A stretch of DNA of 17,561 nucleotides from Desulfatitalea sp. (GTDB lineage Bacteria; Desulfobacterota; Desulfobacteria; Desulfobacterales; Desulfosarcinaceae). A model generated the notes under the pieces. The model was not told the origin of the DNA and did not search any database. It worked only from the letters and a program-made list of their open reading frames with translations. Numbering within the stretch: position 1 is the first letter of the stretch; every line of letters starts with the position of its first letter. The DNA is taken from assembly GCA_013041835.1 (NCBI GenBank), contig JABDRH010000254.1, positions 1 to 17,561 of the forward strand. Direction: 5' to 3'. Positions 1 to 8,419 of this stretch are shown here, in pieces. Both the position numbers and the translations under genes were made by a program.

Positions 1-60
1 AACGATAGGCATGTGCCTGGCATCGGTAATGATCATCTGCTCGGTATTCAACGGTTGCAT
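1..60 (-). CDS. 5' end of a leftward gene, possibly a transposase (partial)
   Basis: A leftward reading frame starts with ATG at 58-60 and runs off the left edge without a stop; 20 codons are visible, beginning MQPLNTEQMI and containing DARHMPIV. A strong ribosome binding site (GGGAGGGT on the minus strand, about 61-69) sits just upstream, so the start is well supported although the fragment is short. The visible residues are reminiscent of the N-terminus of IS1634/DUF4277-type transposases, but 20 residues cannot prove this. The frame lies about 90 bases beyond the end of the cobaltochelatase gene and in the same direction. Confidence 0.5.
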   Translation of the reverse strand, partial: MQPLNTEQMIITDARHMPIV

Positions 61-153
61 CTACCCTCCCTATTCTTGAGTATATGTCTGCATGGGAGTG
101 TATCAGTAACTGGTTGAAATGTCTAGAGGAATCTGTAAACCATGTATTCCAAA

Positions 154-1128
154 TCAGAATCCGTAATCTGACATGGCCTCTTTAAGGTGGCGGACATACA
201 GGTCCGCCCAGCCATCCAGTTCTCCGAGACCCCGCAATACCGGCATCACCTCGATGCCTGCTTTTTCAAACATATTTTTCCATGAATCCGCTTCATCGCC
301 GGCCATATCGTTGGCAGCGTGATCCCCTGCGACCACCATCAAGGGAAACAACGTGATCCGTTTAATGTCGGCGTGCTGGAGTTCTTTTAAAACACGCCGA
401 GGTTCCGGAAATCCTTCGACATTGCCGATAAAAATCGGCAAATCGGGGTTGGCATCGCGCAGCACGGCTTCAAACTCCACATAGGCTCCGGTGGAGAAAA
501 TCTCATTCCCATGACCCATGTATACGAGAACGGATCGGTTGTTCCGGGCTTGTACCACATCCTGTTTGATGATTTCGGCAGCCGCCGCAAGATCCACCCT
601 GTAAGGGCGGACATCCCCGGAGGCTCCCAACGCCGGACGTCCCAAAATGATTTTTTTAAAGGGCTTATCCCGTTTCCTTAAGGTTTCGATGGAATTCAAG
701 GCTTCAATTTCGGATTTTAGATTTTCATATTCCTCGCCGGCGAATATATGCGTGGACTGCACGGCGATCTGCCGATAGCCTTCATCCTGAAGGATAGCGA
801 TCGTAGCCAGCGGGTTGCGAATGCGATACAAAAAATCAGGTATCTCGGGATGTTCGGCGCGCCATTGGTCATCCTTCGCCCTCGTCGCCCACTTCGCCCG
901 GACGATTTCCGAGGTAAAGGCCATCTTGACCGGCATGCCGGGAAAGGCGCGTTGCATCTTCTCTTGGAGATTGAGTATGGACTGAAGCGCCTTTGGATAT
1001 GTCGTTCCGAACACCGCCAGCACGATGGCTTTTTTCTCCGCTCGCTGCTTGTCCATGGAAGAGAATACCGTTGTCGCGCCGGAAAGCACCATCATCAGCG
1101 TTAAAGATATAACCAATAATCGGTTCAC
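154..1128 (-). CDS. cbiK: CbiK-type sirohydrochlorin cobaltochelatase, exported
   Basis: This 324-residue protein matches the anaerobic-pathway cobaltochelatase CbiK, which inserts Co2+ into sirohydrochlorin (or an early derivative) for cobalamin synthesis. The core begins with IVLAVFGTTY. It contains STHIFAGEEY, a VYMGHGNE segment with a likely metal-binding His near residue 206, and FPLMVVAGDHAANDM with the second likely metal-ligand His at about 270. Residues 1-23 form a signal peptide (basic NR, hydrophobic core, small residues before SSMDK), so the enzyme is probably periplasmic, as known for CbiK-P of Desulfovibrio vulgaris. The start codon is GTG at 1126-1128 with an AAAGGAAA ribosome binding site at about 1134-1141. 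It is transcribed alone, leftward, behind a probable cobalamin riboswitch. A heme-chelatase role is a possible alternative for a periplasmic member. Confidence 0.88.
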   Translation of the reverse strand: MNRLLVISLTLMMVLSGATTVFSSMDKQRAEKKAIVLAVFGTTYPKALQSILNLQEKMQRAFPGMPVKMAFTSEIVRAKWATRAKDDQWRAEHPEIPDFLYRIRNPLATIAILQDEGYRQIAVQSTHIFAGEEYENLKSEIEALNSIETLRKRDKPFKKIILGRPALGASGDVRPYRVDLAAAAEIIKQDVVQARNNRSVLVYMGHGNEIFSTGAYVEFEAVLRDANPDLPIFIGNVEGFPEPRRVLKELQHADIKRITLFPLMVVAGDHAANDMAGDEADSWKNMFEKAGIEVMPVLRGLGELDGWADLYVRHLKEAMSDYGF

Positions 1129-1141
1129 GGGATTTCCTTTC

Positions 1142-1312
1142 TTGCCACCATTAAATGCAAGTCTTCAGATTCCTTGATCTTCCAACTTTTCGCACCTTCC
1201 CACATGTCGTCGATAGCATGCATGGTTAACATTTGACTTCGTATGCGACCAGAGCGGCGGGACCGTTCCTGATTTTCTCAGGATTCCCTATTACGCACTT
1301 CGGCGCATTTTA
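1142..1312 (-). promoter_or_regulatory. Probable cobalamin (B12) riboswitch in the cbiK leader
   Basis: On the minus strand the leader contains GGGAATCCTGAGAAAATCAG followed at once by GAACGGTCCCGCCGCT. This fits the conserved core of the adenosylcobalamin riboswitch (GGGAA, a small stem, then CGGTCCCGC and a variant of ACTGT). Further on come GGGAAGGTGCGAAAAGT, GGAAGATC and CTGAAGAC, which resemble the 3' half and a degenerate B12 box. The element ends almost at the cbiK ribosome binding site, so ligand binding could act on translation or on transcription. Boundaries are approximate and taken by eye; the 3' B12 box is weaker than usual. A covariance-model search for Rfam RF00174 would settle it. 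Confidence 0.75.
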
Positions 1313-1320
1313 AAAAGGAG

Positions 1321-1349
1321 CCTATATCAAAACTGGTTCAATAGATCAA
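1321..1349 (-). promoter_or_regulatory. Candidate sigma-70 promoter for the cbiK transcript
   Basis: Read on the minus strand, TTGATC (1344-1349) and TATAGG (1321-1326) are separated by exactly 17 bases. A transcript starting about 7 bases after the -10 box would begin close to 1313, which is where the riboswitch appears to begin. The agreement supports the call, though neither hexamer is perfect. Confidence 0.5.
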
Positions 1350-1353
1350 AAAC

Positions 1354-1420
1354 TAAGGGCTCGTGCAAAAAATGGCCTCACATTTTCAGGCGCCGATCCA
1401 TCTCACCCGGCTGCGTTACA
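1354..1420 (-). repeat. Dispersed intergenic repeat, copy A (inverted)
   Basis: The reverse complement of this 67-base stretch matches copy B at 4691-4756 at about 60 of 67 positions by eye. The shared core is CAGCCGGGTGAGATGGATCG, followed by GAAAATGTGA and ending TTTTTGCACG-N-GCCCTTA. A and B are in opposite orientation and flank khpA, the monooxygenase-like gene, hflK and hflC. No open reading frame lies inside. The repeat type was not identified. Confidence 0.85.
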
Positions 1421-1464
1421 AGACCTAAACCTGTTGTCCTTGCATATTCCATCACCCCAGAAAG

Positions 1465-1478
1465 GGTCATATATGACC
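1465..1478. promoter_or_regulatory. Perfect 14-base palindrome, possible operator
   Basis: GGTCATATATGACC is its own reverse complement. It lies in the spacer between leftward cbiK and rightward khpA. A half-site-like TGACC recurs at about 1491-1495. The symmetry would suit a dimeric regulator, but no cognate regulator is visible and it may be chance. Confidence 0.3.
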
Positions 1479-1855
1479 GCTGGTTAAATGTGACCCCGGT
1501 TTTCACGAATCATTATGATGGTCCGTGAGCATCCTCTTTGCTTTTTTCCCCTTACAAATCAACACGATGTGGAATTAAACGCCAATATTTAAGATTTGGC
1601 ATGAAGTTTGATTTTAACAACAACGTATAAGCCTCCTATTTTTTTCTTGGGCAGGGCTTTCACCCAAGCGATACGACCGCCCGTTCGCAATAAAATTTGG
1701 ATAAATAGACATGAGAGAAAGCAGATTGTCCGAAAAAGCAGGCCAGCAGTATGCGATGGCTTGGGACACACATTACACGACAAAGGATATTCATAAACAT
1801 CGTAGCGATCAGCCTTGCCGTCCATGTGAGGTCAACCCGCAAAAGGAGTTTCGCA
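1479..1855. other. Intergenic stretch before khpA, no gene recognised
   Basis: About 380 bases without a convincing gene. Short reading frames cross it on both strands, including one at 1711-1896 that overlaps the khpA start in another frame, but none has a good ribosome binding site or recognisable protein. The promoter of the khpA transcript should lie here; no clear -35/-10 pair was found. A TGGCAT-N5-TTGA sequence at about 1600 resembles a sigma-54 site but lacks the essential GC of the -12 element. Confidence 0.5.
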
Positions 1856-2086
1856 ATGAAAGAAATGATCGAAATTTTAGCACGTGCATTGGTTGATGAA
1901 CCGGAATTGGTATCCGTAAACGAAGTCGGCGGAATGCACACCTCAATACTGGCGCTTACCGTCGCAAAAGCAGATATCGGCAAGGTCGTCGGCAAGCAGG
2001 GCCGTACAGCCGACGCGTTGCGGACTTTATTGAACGCCGTTTCGGCTAAGGAAAAGAAACGAACCTTACTTGAAATCGTGGATTAA
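1856..2086 (+). CDS. khpA: KH-domain RNA-binding protein KhpA-like
   Basis: The 76-residue product matches the single-KH-domain KhpA (YlqC) family, which binds RNA and, with KhpB in Gram-positive species, affects translation and cell division. The KH signature IGKVVGKQGRTADALRTLL with its GKQG (GxxG) loop is complete, and the length equals the family norm. ATG at 1856 is preferred over an upstream in-frame start at 1751 because AAAAGGAG lies at 1840-1847 and because family members begin at this point (MKEMIEILARALVDEPE). The gene usually sits with rpsP, rimM and trmD; here it is followed instead by a monooxygenase-fold gene 34 bases downstream, so the context is unusual. Confidence 0.85.
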   Translation: MKEMIEILARALVDEPELVSVNEVGGMHTSILALTVAKADIGKVVGKQGRTADALRTLLNAVSAKEKKRTLLEIVD

Positions 2087-2120
2087 TGATAAAAACAGGA
2101 ATTTCAAAGGGGTTGCCATA

Positions 2121-2489
2121 ATGATCGTCATTAAAATCATCATGAACGTCATTCCGGGCAAGCATCTGGAAATGATGCAAACCCTTCTCTCCATGATCGA
2201 GCCGACGGCAAAGGAGGCGGGGTGCATTAGCTATGGCATTTTTTGTGATATTGAAGACAAAAACCATTTCTGCCTGCTTCAGGAGTGGGAAACCCGTGAA
2301 TACCTGGATCATCATATAGCGTCTCATCGTTTCGGCATTTTATTAGGAACAAAAGCGCTTTTGAGAGAACCTTTGGAAATCCAGATTCACACGGTCTCTC
2401 ATTCGGAGGGGATCGATGCTATTCATGGGGCCAGGAAGAAGCAGACAAAAATGTCTCCAATCGATAGGCAAAGGAACCTTATTGAATGA
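2121..2489 (+). CDS. Antibiotic biosynthesis monooxygenase (ABM) fold protein
   Basis: The 122-residue product has the pattern of the ABM superfamily of small dimeric ferredoxin-like proteins: a beta strand (IVIKIIMNVIPGKHLEM), a helix ending in EAGCISYGIF, then FCLLQEWETREYLDHHIASHRF. Members include quinol monooxygenases (YgiN) and heme-degrading enzymes; the substrate here is unknown. The ATG at 2121 follows an AAAGGGG-type ribosome binding site at about 2106-2112, and an earlier in-frame start at 2070 would overlap khpA, so 2121 is chosen. The last 25 or so residues (ARKKQTKMSPIDRQRN) extend past the usual end of the fold and are basic. It follows khpA by 34 bases and precedes hflK by 110. 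Confidence 0.75.
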   Translation: MIVIKIIMNVIPGKHLEMMQTLLSMIEPTAKEAGCISYGIFCDIEDKNHFCLLQEWETREYLDHHIASHRFGILLGTKALLREPLEIQIHTVSHSEGIDAIHGARKKQTKMSPIDRQRNLIE

Positions 2490-2523
2490 ACGTTCTGTTT
2501 ATTTACCCCAGTTTCCCGATACC

Positions 2524-2579
2524 TTTTGGTCCTTTTCGGACGCACACCGAGCACCAAAAACGCCGCAACAAGTAGTTGC
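2524..2579 (+). promoter_or_regulatory. Hairpin-forming leader of hflK
   Basis: TTTTGGT (2524-2530) pairs with ACCAAAA (2553-2559), and directly after it GCAAC (2565-2569) pairs with GTTGC (2575-2579) around a five-base loop. The second stem ends about 10 bases before the AGGAGGT ribosome binding site of hflK. It could be a weak terminator of the upstream genes or a leader structure; there is no U tract after it, so termination is doubtful. Confidence 0.3.
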
Positions 2580-2599
2580 TGAACTGTAGGAGGTAAGTT

Positions 2600-3643
2600 A
2601 TGCCTAAATGGAATCAACCCCCAGCAGGATCCACGCCGATGCCGGATGACGTGCTGGAGAATATTCGACAACAGTTTAACAGAATCAAAGGCGGTCCGCT
2701 CCTCATCCTTGTTGCCGCTGTGTTGGTGTTGATCTTATGGACCGCATGGTTCACCGTCCAACCCGAGGAGACGGGTATTGTACAACGCTTCGGCAAGGTC
2801 ATGCGCACGGCCGGTCCGGGGCTGCATTTCAAATTTCCCTATGGCATCGAAAAGGTCCGCCTGCTGCCAACGGCCCGTGTGCTGAAAGAAGAGTTCGGCT
2901 TTCGAACGGTGTATGCCGTTCCCGGTGAAAAGACCCGCTATGATACGCGCGGCGCTTACAAAGACGAGTCGCTGATGTTAACCGGAGATCTGAACGTCAT
3001 CGATGTTCAATGGATCATCCAATACCGCATCGAAGACCCGATCCGTTACCTGTTCCAGGTCCGCGACACATCGAAAACAATCCGCGACACCACCGAGGCG
3101 GTTATGCGCCGGGCGGTCGGGAACCGTCTGGGCAGCGATGTGCTGACCACCGGACGGGTGGCGGTGGCCAGTGAAGCCAAAACCGAGATCCAGAAAATTC
3201 TGACGGCCTATGAAGCCGGCGTGCGCCTGGTGACCGTGGAACTTCAGGACGTAACTCCGCCGGATACGGTCAAGCCAGCCTTCAATGAAGTCAACGAGTC
3301 GCGCCAGGATAAAGAACGCACCATCAATAAAGCCCAGGAACAGGCCAACCGCGAAATCCCCAAGGCCCGGGGTGTGGCCGCGCAAAGCATCAGTGAGGCC
3401 GAAGGCTACGCACTGGAACGTATCAACCGGGCCGAAGGCGAAGCCACCCGCTTCGAAGCCATTCTAGGGCAGTACCAACAGGCACCACAGGTCACGCGCC
3501 GCCGGCTGTATCTCGAGGCCATGACCGGTTTTCTATCGGATATGAAAGGACTCTATATTGTAGATCAGGACCAAAAGGCCATGGTGCCGTGGCTTCCACT
3601 GGAATCCGGCGCGCATCCACAGGCACAAGGGAGGCAGCCATGA
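2600..3643 (+). CDS. hflK: FtsH protease modulator subunit HflK
   Basis: The 347-residue product is HflK, the membrane partner of HflC. Together they form a large cage around the AAA protease FtsH and limit its access to membrane substrates. Residues 1-32 are cytoplasmic. A single membrane segment covers about 33-53 (PLLILVAAVLVLILWTAWF), followed by the SPFH/band-7 start VQPEETGIVQRFGKVMRTAGPG. The SPFH domain continues to about residue 215 (VELQDVTPPDTVKPAFNEV), and a charged coiled-coil rich in Glu, Ala and Arg follows (INKAQEQANREIPKARG). The usual Gly-rich N-terminal extension is short. The start is supported by AGGAGGT at 2590-2596. Its stop overlaps the hflC start as ATGA. No ftsH is visible. 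Confidence 0.92.
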   Translation: MPKWNQPPAGSTPMPDDVLENIRQQFNRIKGGPLLILVAAVLVLILWTAWFTVQPEETGIVQRFGKVMRTAGPGLHFKFPYGIEKVRLLPTARVLKEEFGFRTVYAVPGEKTRYDTRGAYKDESLMLTGDLNVIDVQWIIQYRIEDPIRYLFQVRDTSKTIRDTTEAVMRRAVGNRLGSDVLTTGRVAVASEAKTEIQKILTAYEAGVRLVTVELQDVTPPDTVKPAFNEVNESRQDKERTINKAQEQANREIPKARGVAAQSISEAEGYALERINRAEGEATRFEAILGQYQQAPQVTRRRLYLEAMTGFLSDMKGLYIVDQDQKAMVPWLPLESGAHPQAQGRQP

Positions 3644-4617
3644 AGTTTACCGCCAAAGCAATAACCATCACCATTGCAGTAGTGATCGCTATCGTGCTCT
3701 ATAGCGGCCTTTACACATTGGAAGAAGGCCTGCAGGCGATTGTCGTGCAGTTCGGCCGGCCTGTTGGGGAACCGGTCACCGAGGCGGGGCTGCACATGAA
3801 ACTGCCCTTTGTGCAGGAGGTCCGGCGGTTTGAAAAGCGTCTGCTGGTCTGGGACGGTGATCCGAACCAGGTCCCCACCAAGGGGCGCGAGTTTATCTGG
3901 GTGGATACCACCGCCAGATGGCGGATTGCCGACGCGAAAAAATTCCTGGAGAACGTGGCCAGCGAAGAAGGCGCTCAGTCGCGCTTGAACGATATCCTCG
4001 ATTCTGTGGTTCGGGACCAGGTGTCGAGCAGCGAGCTCGTGGAACTTGTGCGCAGCGTCTCTTGGGAAGTGCCCGAGGACGAGGCACTGAAAGAGATCCC
4101 AAAGGAGCGCGAAGTAGAGCTTAAAAGAGAGATCGCCCGCGGCAGGGAGGAGATCACCCGTACGATACTGACTGAAGCACAGAAGATCATCCCGCAATAC
4201 GGCATCGAGCTGGTGGATGTGCGCATCAAGCGCCTTGACTACGTGGAAAGCGTCCGTGAAAAAGTTTATGAGCGAATGATTTCCGAGCGCAAACGTATCG
4301 CCGCACAGTTCCGTTCCGAAGGCGAGGGACGCAGCGCCGAAATCCTCGGGACTATGGAAAAAGAGCTGCGCCAGATCCGCTCAACCGCTTACCGCCGGGT
4401 GCAGGAGGTTCAAGGCAAAGCCGACGCTGAGGCTACGCGAATCTACGGCCAAGCATACAATAAAAATCCCGAATTCTATGCCTTTTTGCGCACCCTTGAA
4501 AGCTACAAGGAGAAAACCAATCCGAACTCCGTGTTGATTCTGACCACGGACAGCGACTTCTATCAATACATAAAGAACGCGAAACCTGGCCAAGTGCAGG
4601 TTCCATCGGCTCCATAG
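3640..4617 (+). CDS. hflC: FtsH protease modulator subunit HflC
   Basis: The 325-residue product is HflC, the second half of the HflKC complex. A membrane segment at about residues 5-24 (AKAITITIAVVIAIVLYSGL) is followed by the SPFH domain (LEEGLQAIVVQFGRPVGEPVTEAG). Then come the family's KRLLVWDGDPNQVPTKGREF and IELVDVRIKRLDYVESVREKVYERM segments and a coiled-coil ending near KPGQVQVPSAP. ATG at 3640 is chosen over an earlier in-frame start at 3589 because GGGAGG lies at 3630-3635, the ATGA overlap with hflK implies translational coupling, and the protein then begins with the expected short cytoplasmic tail and membrane helix. Confidence 0.92.
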   Translation: MKFTAKAITITIAVVIAIVLYSGLYTLEEGLQAIVVQFGRPVGEPVTEAGLHMKLPFVQEVRRFEKRLLVWDGDPNQVPTKGREFIWVDTTARWRIADAKKFLENVASEEGAQSRLNDILDSVVRDQVSSSELVELVRSVSWEVPEDEALKEIPKEREVELKREIARGREEITRTILTEAQKIIPQYGIELVDVRIKRLDYVESVREKVYERMISERKRIAAQFRSEGEGRSAEILGTMEKELRQIRSTAYRRVQEVQGKADAEATRIYGQAYNKNPEFYAFLRTLESYKEKTNPNSVLILTTDSDFYQYIKNAKPGQVQVPSAP

Positions 4618-4690
4618 TCACGAAAAGATTCGTCAGCGGCTGGAAACGGTCGGAAAGTAAATTGGTTTATTGATGACAACGCCTCATTTT

Positions 4691-4756
4691 TGTGACGCAG
4701 CCGGGTGAGATGGATCGGCGCATGAAAATGTGAAGTTATTTTTGCACGCGCCCTTA
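4691..4756 (+). repeat. Dispersed intergenic repeat, copy B
   Basis: This stretch is the near-complete match of copy A (1354-1420) in the opposite orientation. It starts TGTGACGCAGCCGGGTGAGA and ends TTTTTGCACGCGCCCTTA. It lies 74 bases after the hflC stop. Its 3' end forms the left arm of the palindrome at 4733-4777, a feature not seen at the other copies. Confidence 0.85.
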
Positions 4757-4777
4757 GGGTTCGCGCAAAAAGAACTT
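4733..4777. repeat. Imperfect palindrome, 22-base arms
   Basis: Left arm 4733-4754 (AAGTTATTTTTGCACGCG then CCCT) is the reverse complement of right arm 4756-4777 (AGGGTTCGCGCAAAAAGAAC then TT) at 18 of 22 positions, with one base between. It joins copy B of the dispersed repeat to an inverted partial copy, a structure expected for a foldback element or a back-to-back insertion. As RNA it could also end the hflKC transcript, since it is the only strong hairpin after hflC. Confidence 0.75.
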
Positions 4778-4808
4778 CAGCATTTATCCATCCCGGCTTC
4801 AGGTCATC

Positions 4809-4884
4809 TGGGTCCGATCTGCGGCCCCAAAATCCTCACAATAGCTTGCTATTGCTCCGGTTTTGGGTCCTTAGATCAAACCCA
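4809..4884. promoter_or_regulatory. Long two-part hairpin in the groEL leader
   Basis: Outer arms 4809-4832 and 4861-4884 pair at 19 of 24 positions (TGGGTCCGATCTGCGG then CCCCAAAA against TTTTGGGTCCTTAGATCAAA then CCCA). A six-base internal loop follows on each side, then a perfect seven-base inner stem CAATAGC/GCTATTG at 4839-4845 and 4848-4854 around TT. All arms share one centre between 4846 and 4847. Weaker symmetry continues outward to the ribosome binding site. It ends 40 bases before the groEL ATG. No CIRCE operator is seen. It may be a regulatory leader, a terminator, or a palindromic repeat element. Confidence 0.7.
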
Positions 4885-4905
4885 CCCCAATCAGCTTCCA
4901 AATGA

Positions 4906-6546
<1,641 letters not shown>

Positions 6547-6630
6547 ATTTGAAAACCGCCCTTATGAGTGCAAGTTCAAAGCAAAAGGAACACATGCGCG
6601 CCAACTTGGCCGACGATACTTGTAAACCAA

Positions 6631-6659
6631 TTGATACCATTCGAATTTTCTGTTATTCT
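6631..6659 (+). promoter_or_regulatory. Candidate sigma-70 promoter for the PAS-type activator gene
   Basis: TTGATA (6631-6636) and TATTCT (6654-6659) are separated by 17 bases, close to the sigma-70 consensus. Transcription would begin near 6666, about 35 bases before the ATG at 6702. This placement supports an independent transcript for the activator and favours the internal ATG as its start. Confidence 0.55.
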
Positions 6660-6701
6660 CGCATTGCTTTATCTCTTTCGGCGACAAAATGGAAACATCA
6701 A

Positions 6702-8120
6702 ATGCTTGAGGATTTTCTGGGAATTCACAACAGCATACTGGGGTCGATTCGCGAACCCTTGATCCTTTTAGATTCGGATCTGAAAATCATTACGGCCAAT
6801 CCCTCTTTTTACCGGACATTTAATGTCAAGCCCGCCGAGACAGAGGGCTTGATGATATACAATCTGGGCAACAGGCAATGGGACATCCCCAAGCTAAGGA
6901 AATTACTGGAAGATATCCTTCCTCAAAATACCGGTTTTCATGATTTTGAGGTGGAACATGACTTTGAAACCATTGGGCGCAAGATCATGCATCTGAATGC
7001 CCGGCGGATTTACGACCAAGGCAACCAGACTCAGTTGATTCTATTGGCCATCGAGGATGTGACCGAACGTGAATATTACAAAAAGCACCTCGAGGAACTG
7101 GTTGAAGAACGAATGGCGGAAATAAGGAGTCTCAAGGAGCAGCTCGAAGCCGAGAGAGCCTATCTTCAGGAAGAAATCAAACTGGTTTACAACCATGAGA
7201 ACATCGTTGGCAAGAGCGATGCCATCAATTACGTCTTTTTCAAGGTGGAACAAATCGCCGGAACCGATACCAACGTATTGATTCTCGGAGAAACCGGAAC
7301 CGGAAAGGAATTGGTGGCCCGCGCCATTCACAGCACAAGCCTGAGTAAAAAACGCACCCTGGTCAAAATGAATTGCGCCACCCTGCCTTCGAATCTGATT
7401 GAAAGCGAACTCTTCGGCCATGAAAAAGGCGCCTTCACCGGCGCGCAATCCAGACGTTTGGGACGCTTTGAAGTTGCAGACGGCGGGACCTTGTTTTTGG
7501 ATGAGATCGGCGAACTGCCGCTGGGACTGCAGCCCAAGCTACTCCGGGTGATCGAAGACGGGGAGTTCGAACGTCTGGGTAGCTCGGAAACCAGAAAGGT
7601 GGATGTCCGCATCATTGCCGCCACCAATCGCGATTTGCACGTGGAAGTCCAAAAGGGCGCTTTCCGGGAGGATTTGTGGTACCGGCTGAATATTTTCCCG
7701 ATCACCATACCGCCCCTTCGCGATCGACTGGACGACATCCCGCTGCTGGTCAATTTTTATATTGACCGGATTTCAAGAAGACTGGGTAAAGACATCAATG
7801 TGGTCCCGGCGGGCGTGATGGAGGCGCTGCGACAATACCATTGGCCGGGCAATGTTCGCGAACTGGGAAATGTCCTCGAGCGGGCGGTAATCAACTCCTC
7901 GGGCCCCAAGCTGCGGCTGGTGGATGAACTGAAAACCCGGCGAAAAGATACACCTATACCCGATCAAACCCTGGAACATGTTGAACGCCACCATATAAGG
8001 CGCGTGCTTGAACAGACCGGCTGGAAGGTCAGCGGAAAAAACAGCGCGGCTGAAATCCTGGGTCTCGACCGCAGCACGTTGCGCGCCCGCATGCGCAAAC
8101 TCAATATCCACAAACCATAA
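6702..8120 (+). CDS. PAS-domain sigma-54-dependent transcriptional activator
   Basis: The 472-residue protein activates RNA polymerase carrying sigma-54. A PAS sensor covers about residues 5-122 (REPLILLDSDLKIITANPSF to LLAIEDVTERE). A coiled coil follows at 125-162. The AAA+ domain has Walker A GETGTGKE (196-203), an intact GAFTGA sigma-54 contact loop (243-248), Walker B GGTLFLDEIGE (261-271) and WPGNVREL (381-388). A Fis-type helix-turn-helix (AAEILGLDRSTLRARMRKL) ends the protein. There is no receiver domain, so the signal is probably sensed directly by PAS. The frame is open back to a TTG at 6549, three bases after groEL, but the ATG at 6702 begins the PAS domain cleanly and sits just after a good promoter. 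Confidence 0.88.
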   Translation: MLEDFLGIHNSILGSIREPLILLDSDLKIITANPSFYRTFNVKPAETEGLMIYNLGNRQWDIPKLRKLLEDILPQNTGFHDFEVEHDFETIGRKIMHLNARRIYDQGNQTQLILLAIEDVTEREYYKKHLEELVEERMAEIRSLKEQLEAERAYLQEEIKLVYNHENIVGKSDAINYVFFKVEQIAGTDTNVLILGETGTGKELVARAIHSTSLSKKRTLVKMNCATLPSNLIESELFGHEKGAFTGAQSRRLGRFEVADGGTLFLDEIGELPLGLQPKLLRVIEDGEFERLGSSETRKVDVRIIAATNRDLHVEVQKGAFREDLWYRLNIFPITIPPLRDRLDDIPLLVNFYIDRISRRLGKDINVVPAGVMEALRQYHWPGNVRELGNVLERAVINSSGPKLRLVDELKTRRKDTPIPDQTLEHVERHHIRRVLEQTGWKVSGKNSAAEILGLDRSTLRARMRKLNIHKP

Positions 8121-8206
8121 ATCCTCATTCCAATTTCAAGCTAAACGATGCGCCATGGGAACCGATGATTATCTTTCGAGGCATCCACTAACGAGAAGGG
8201 GCAAAA

Positions 8207-8314
8207 ATGGGCGACAAAGGAAAAAAAGATAAAGGCAAGCGTGAAGGGCAAAAGAAGAGCAAGCAAACGTTGAAGGAGAAGCGCAAGCAAAAAAACGATA
8301 AAGCGACTCCGTAG
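8207..8314 (+). CDS. Small lysine-rich protein, 35 residues
   Basis: ATG at 8207 follows a GAGAAGGGGC ribosome binding site with good spacing. The product starts MGDKGKKDKGKREGQKKSKQ and ends QKNDKATP; about 40% of residues are Lys or Arg and there is no hydrophobic segment. Short peptides that begin with this kind of MGDKGKKDKGKRE sequence occur in other bacteria as uncharacterised proteins; I recall this from memory and cannot check it here. The charge suggests binding to nucleic acid or ribosomes. It is 86 bases after the sigma-54 activator gene. A hydrophobic frame on the opposite strand is its shadow. Confidence 0.6.
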   Translation: MGDKGKKDKGKREGQKKSKQTLKEKRKQKNDKATP

Positions 8315-8419
8315 TGGGGTACAGGTATGCACACGGTGGCATGATGTTCCTCTTAGGGTGCAGGATGGTCTTGAATATCAGCGACCACAAGCGAGCGCCT
8401 CCCTGTCATTCAAATCGCC

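Noticed and set aside
1599..1614. TGGCATGAAGTTTGAT as a sigma-54 promoter
   Set aside because: The -24 half is good, but the -12 element has GA in place of the nearly invariant GC.
1711..1896. Open frame of 61 codons before khpA
   Set aside because: No convincing ribosome binding site, overlaps the well-supported khpA start in another frame, and the product has no recognised family.
8141..8390. Hydrophobic leftward frames (63 and 73 codons)
   Set aside because: They are antisense to the lysine-rich peptide; Leu and Phe runs are the expected complement of its Lys codons.
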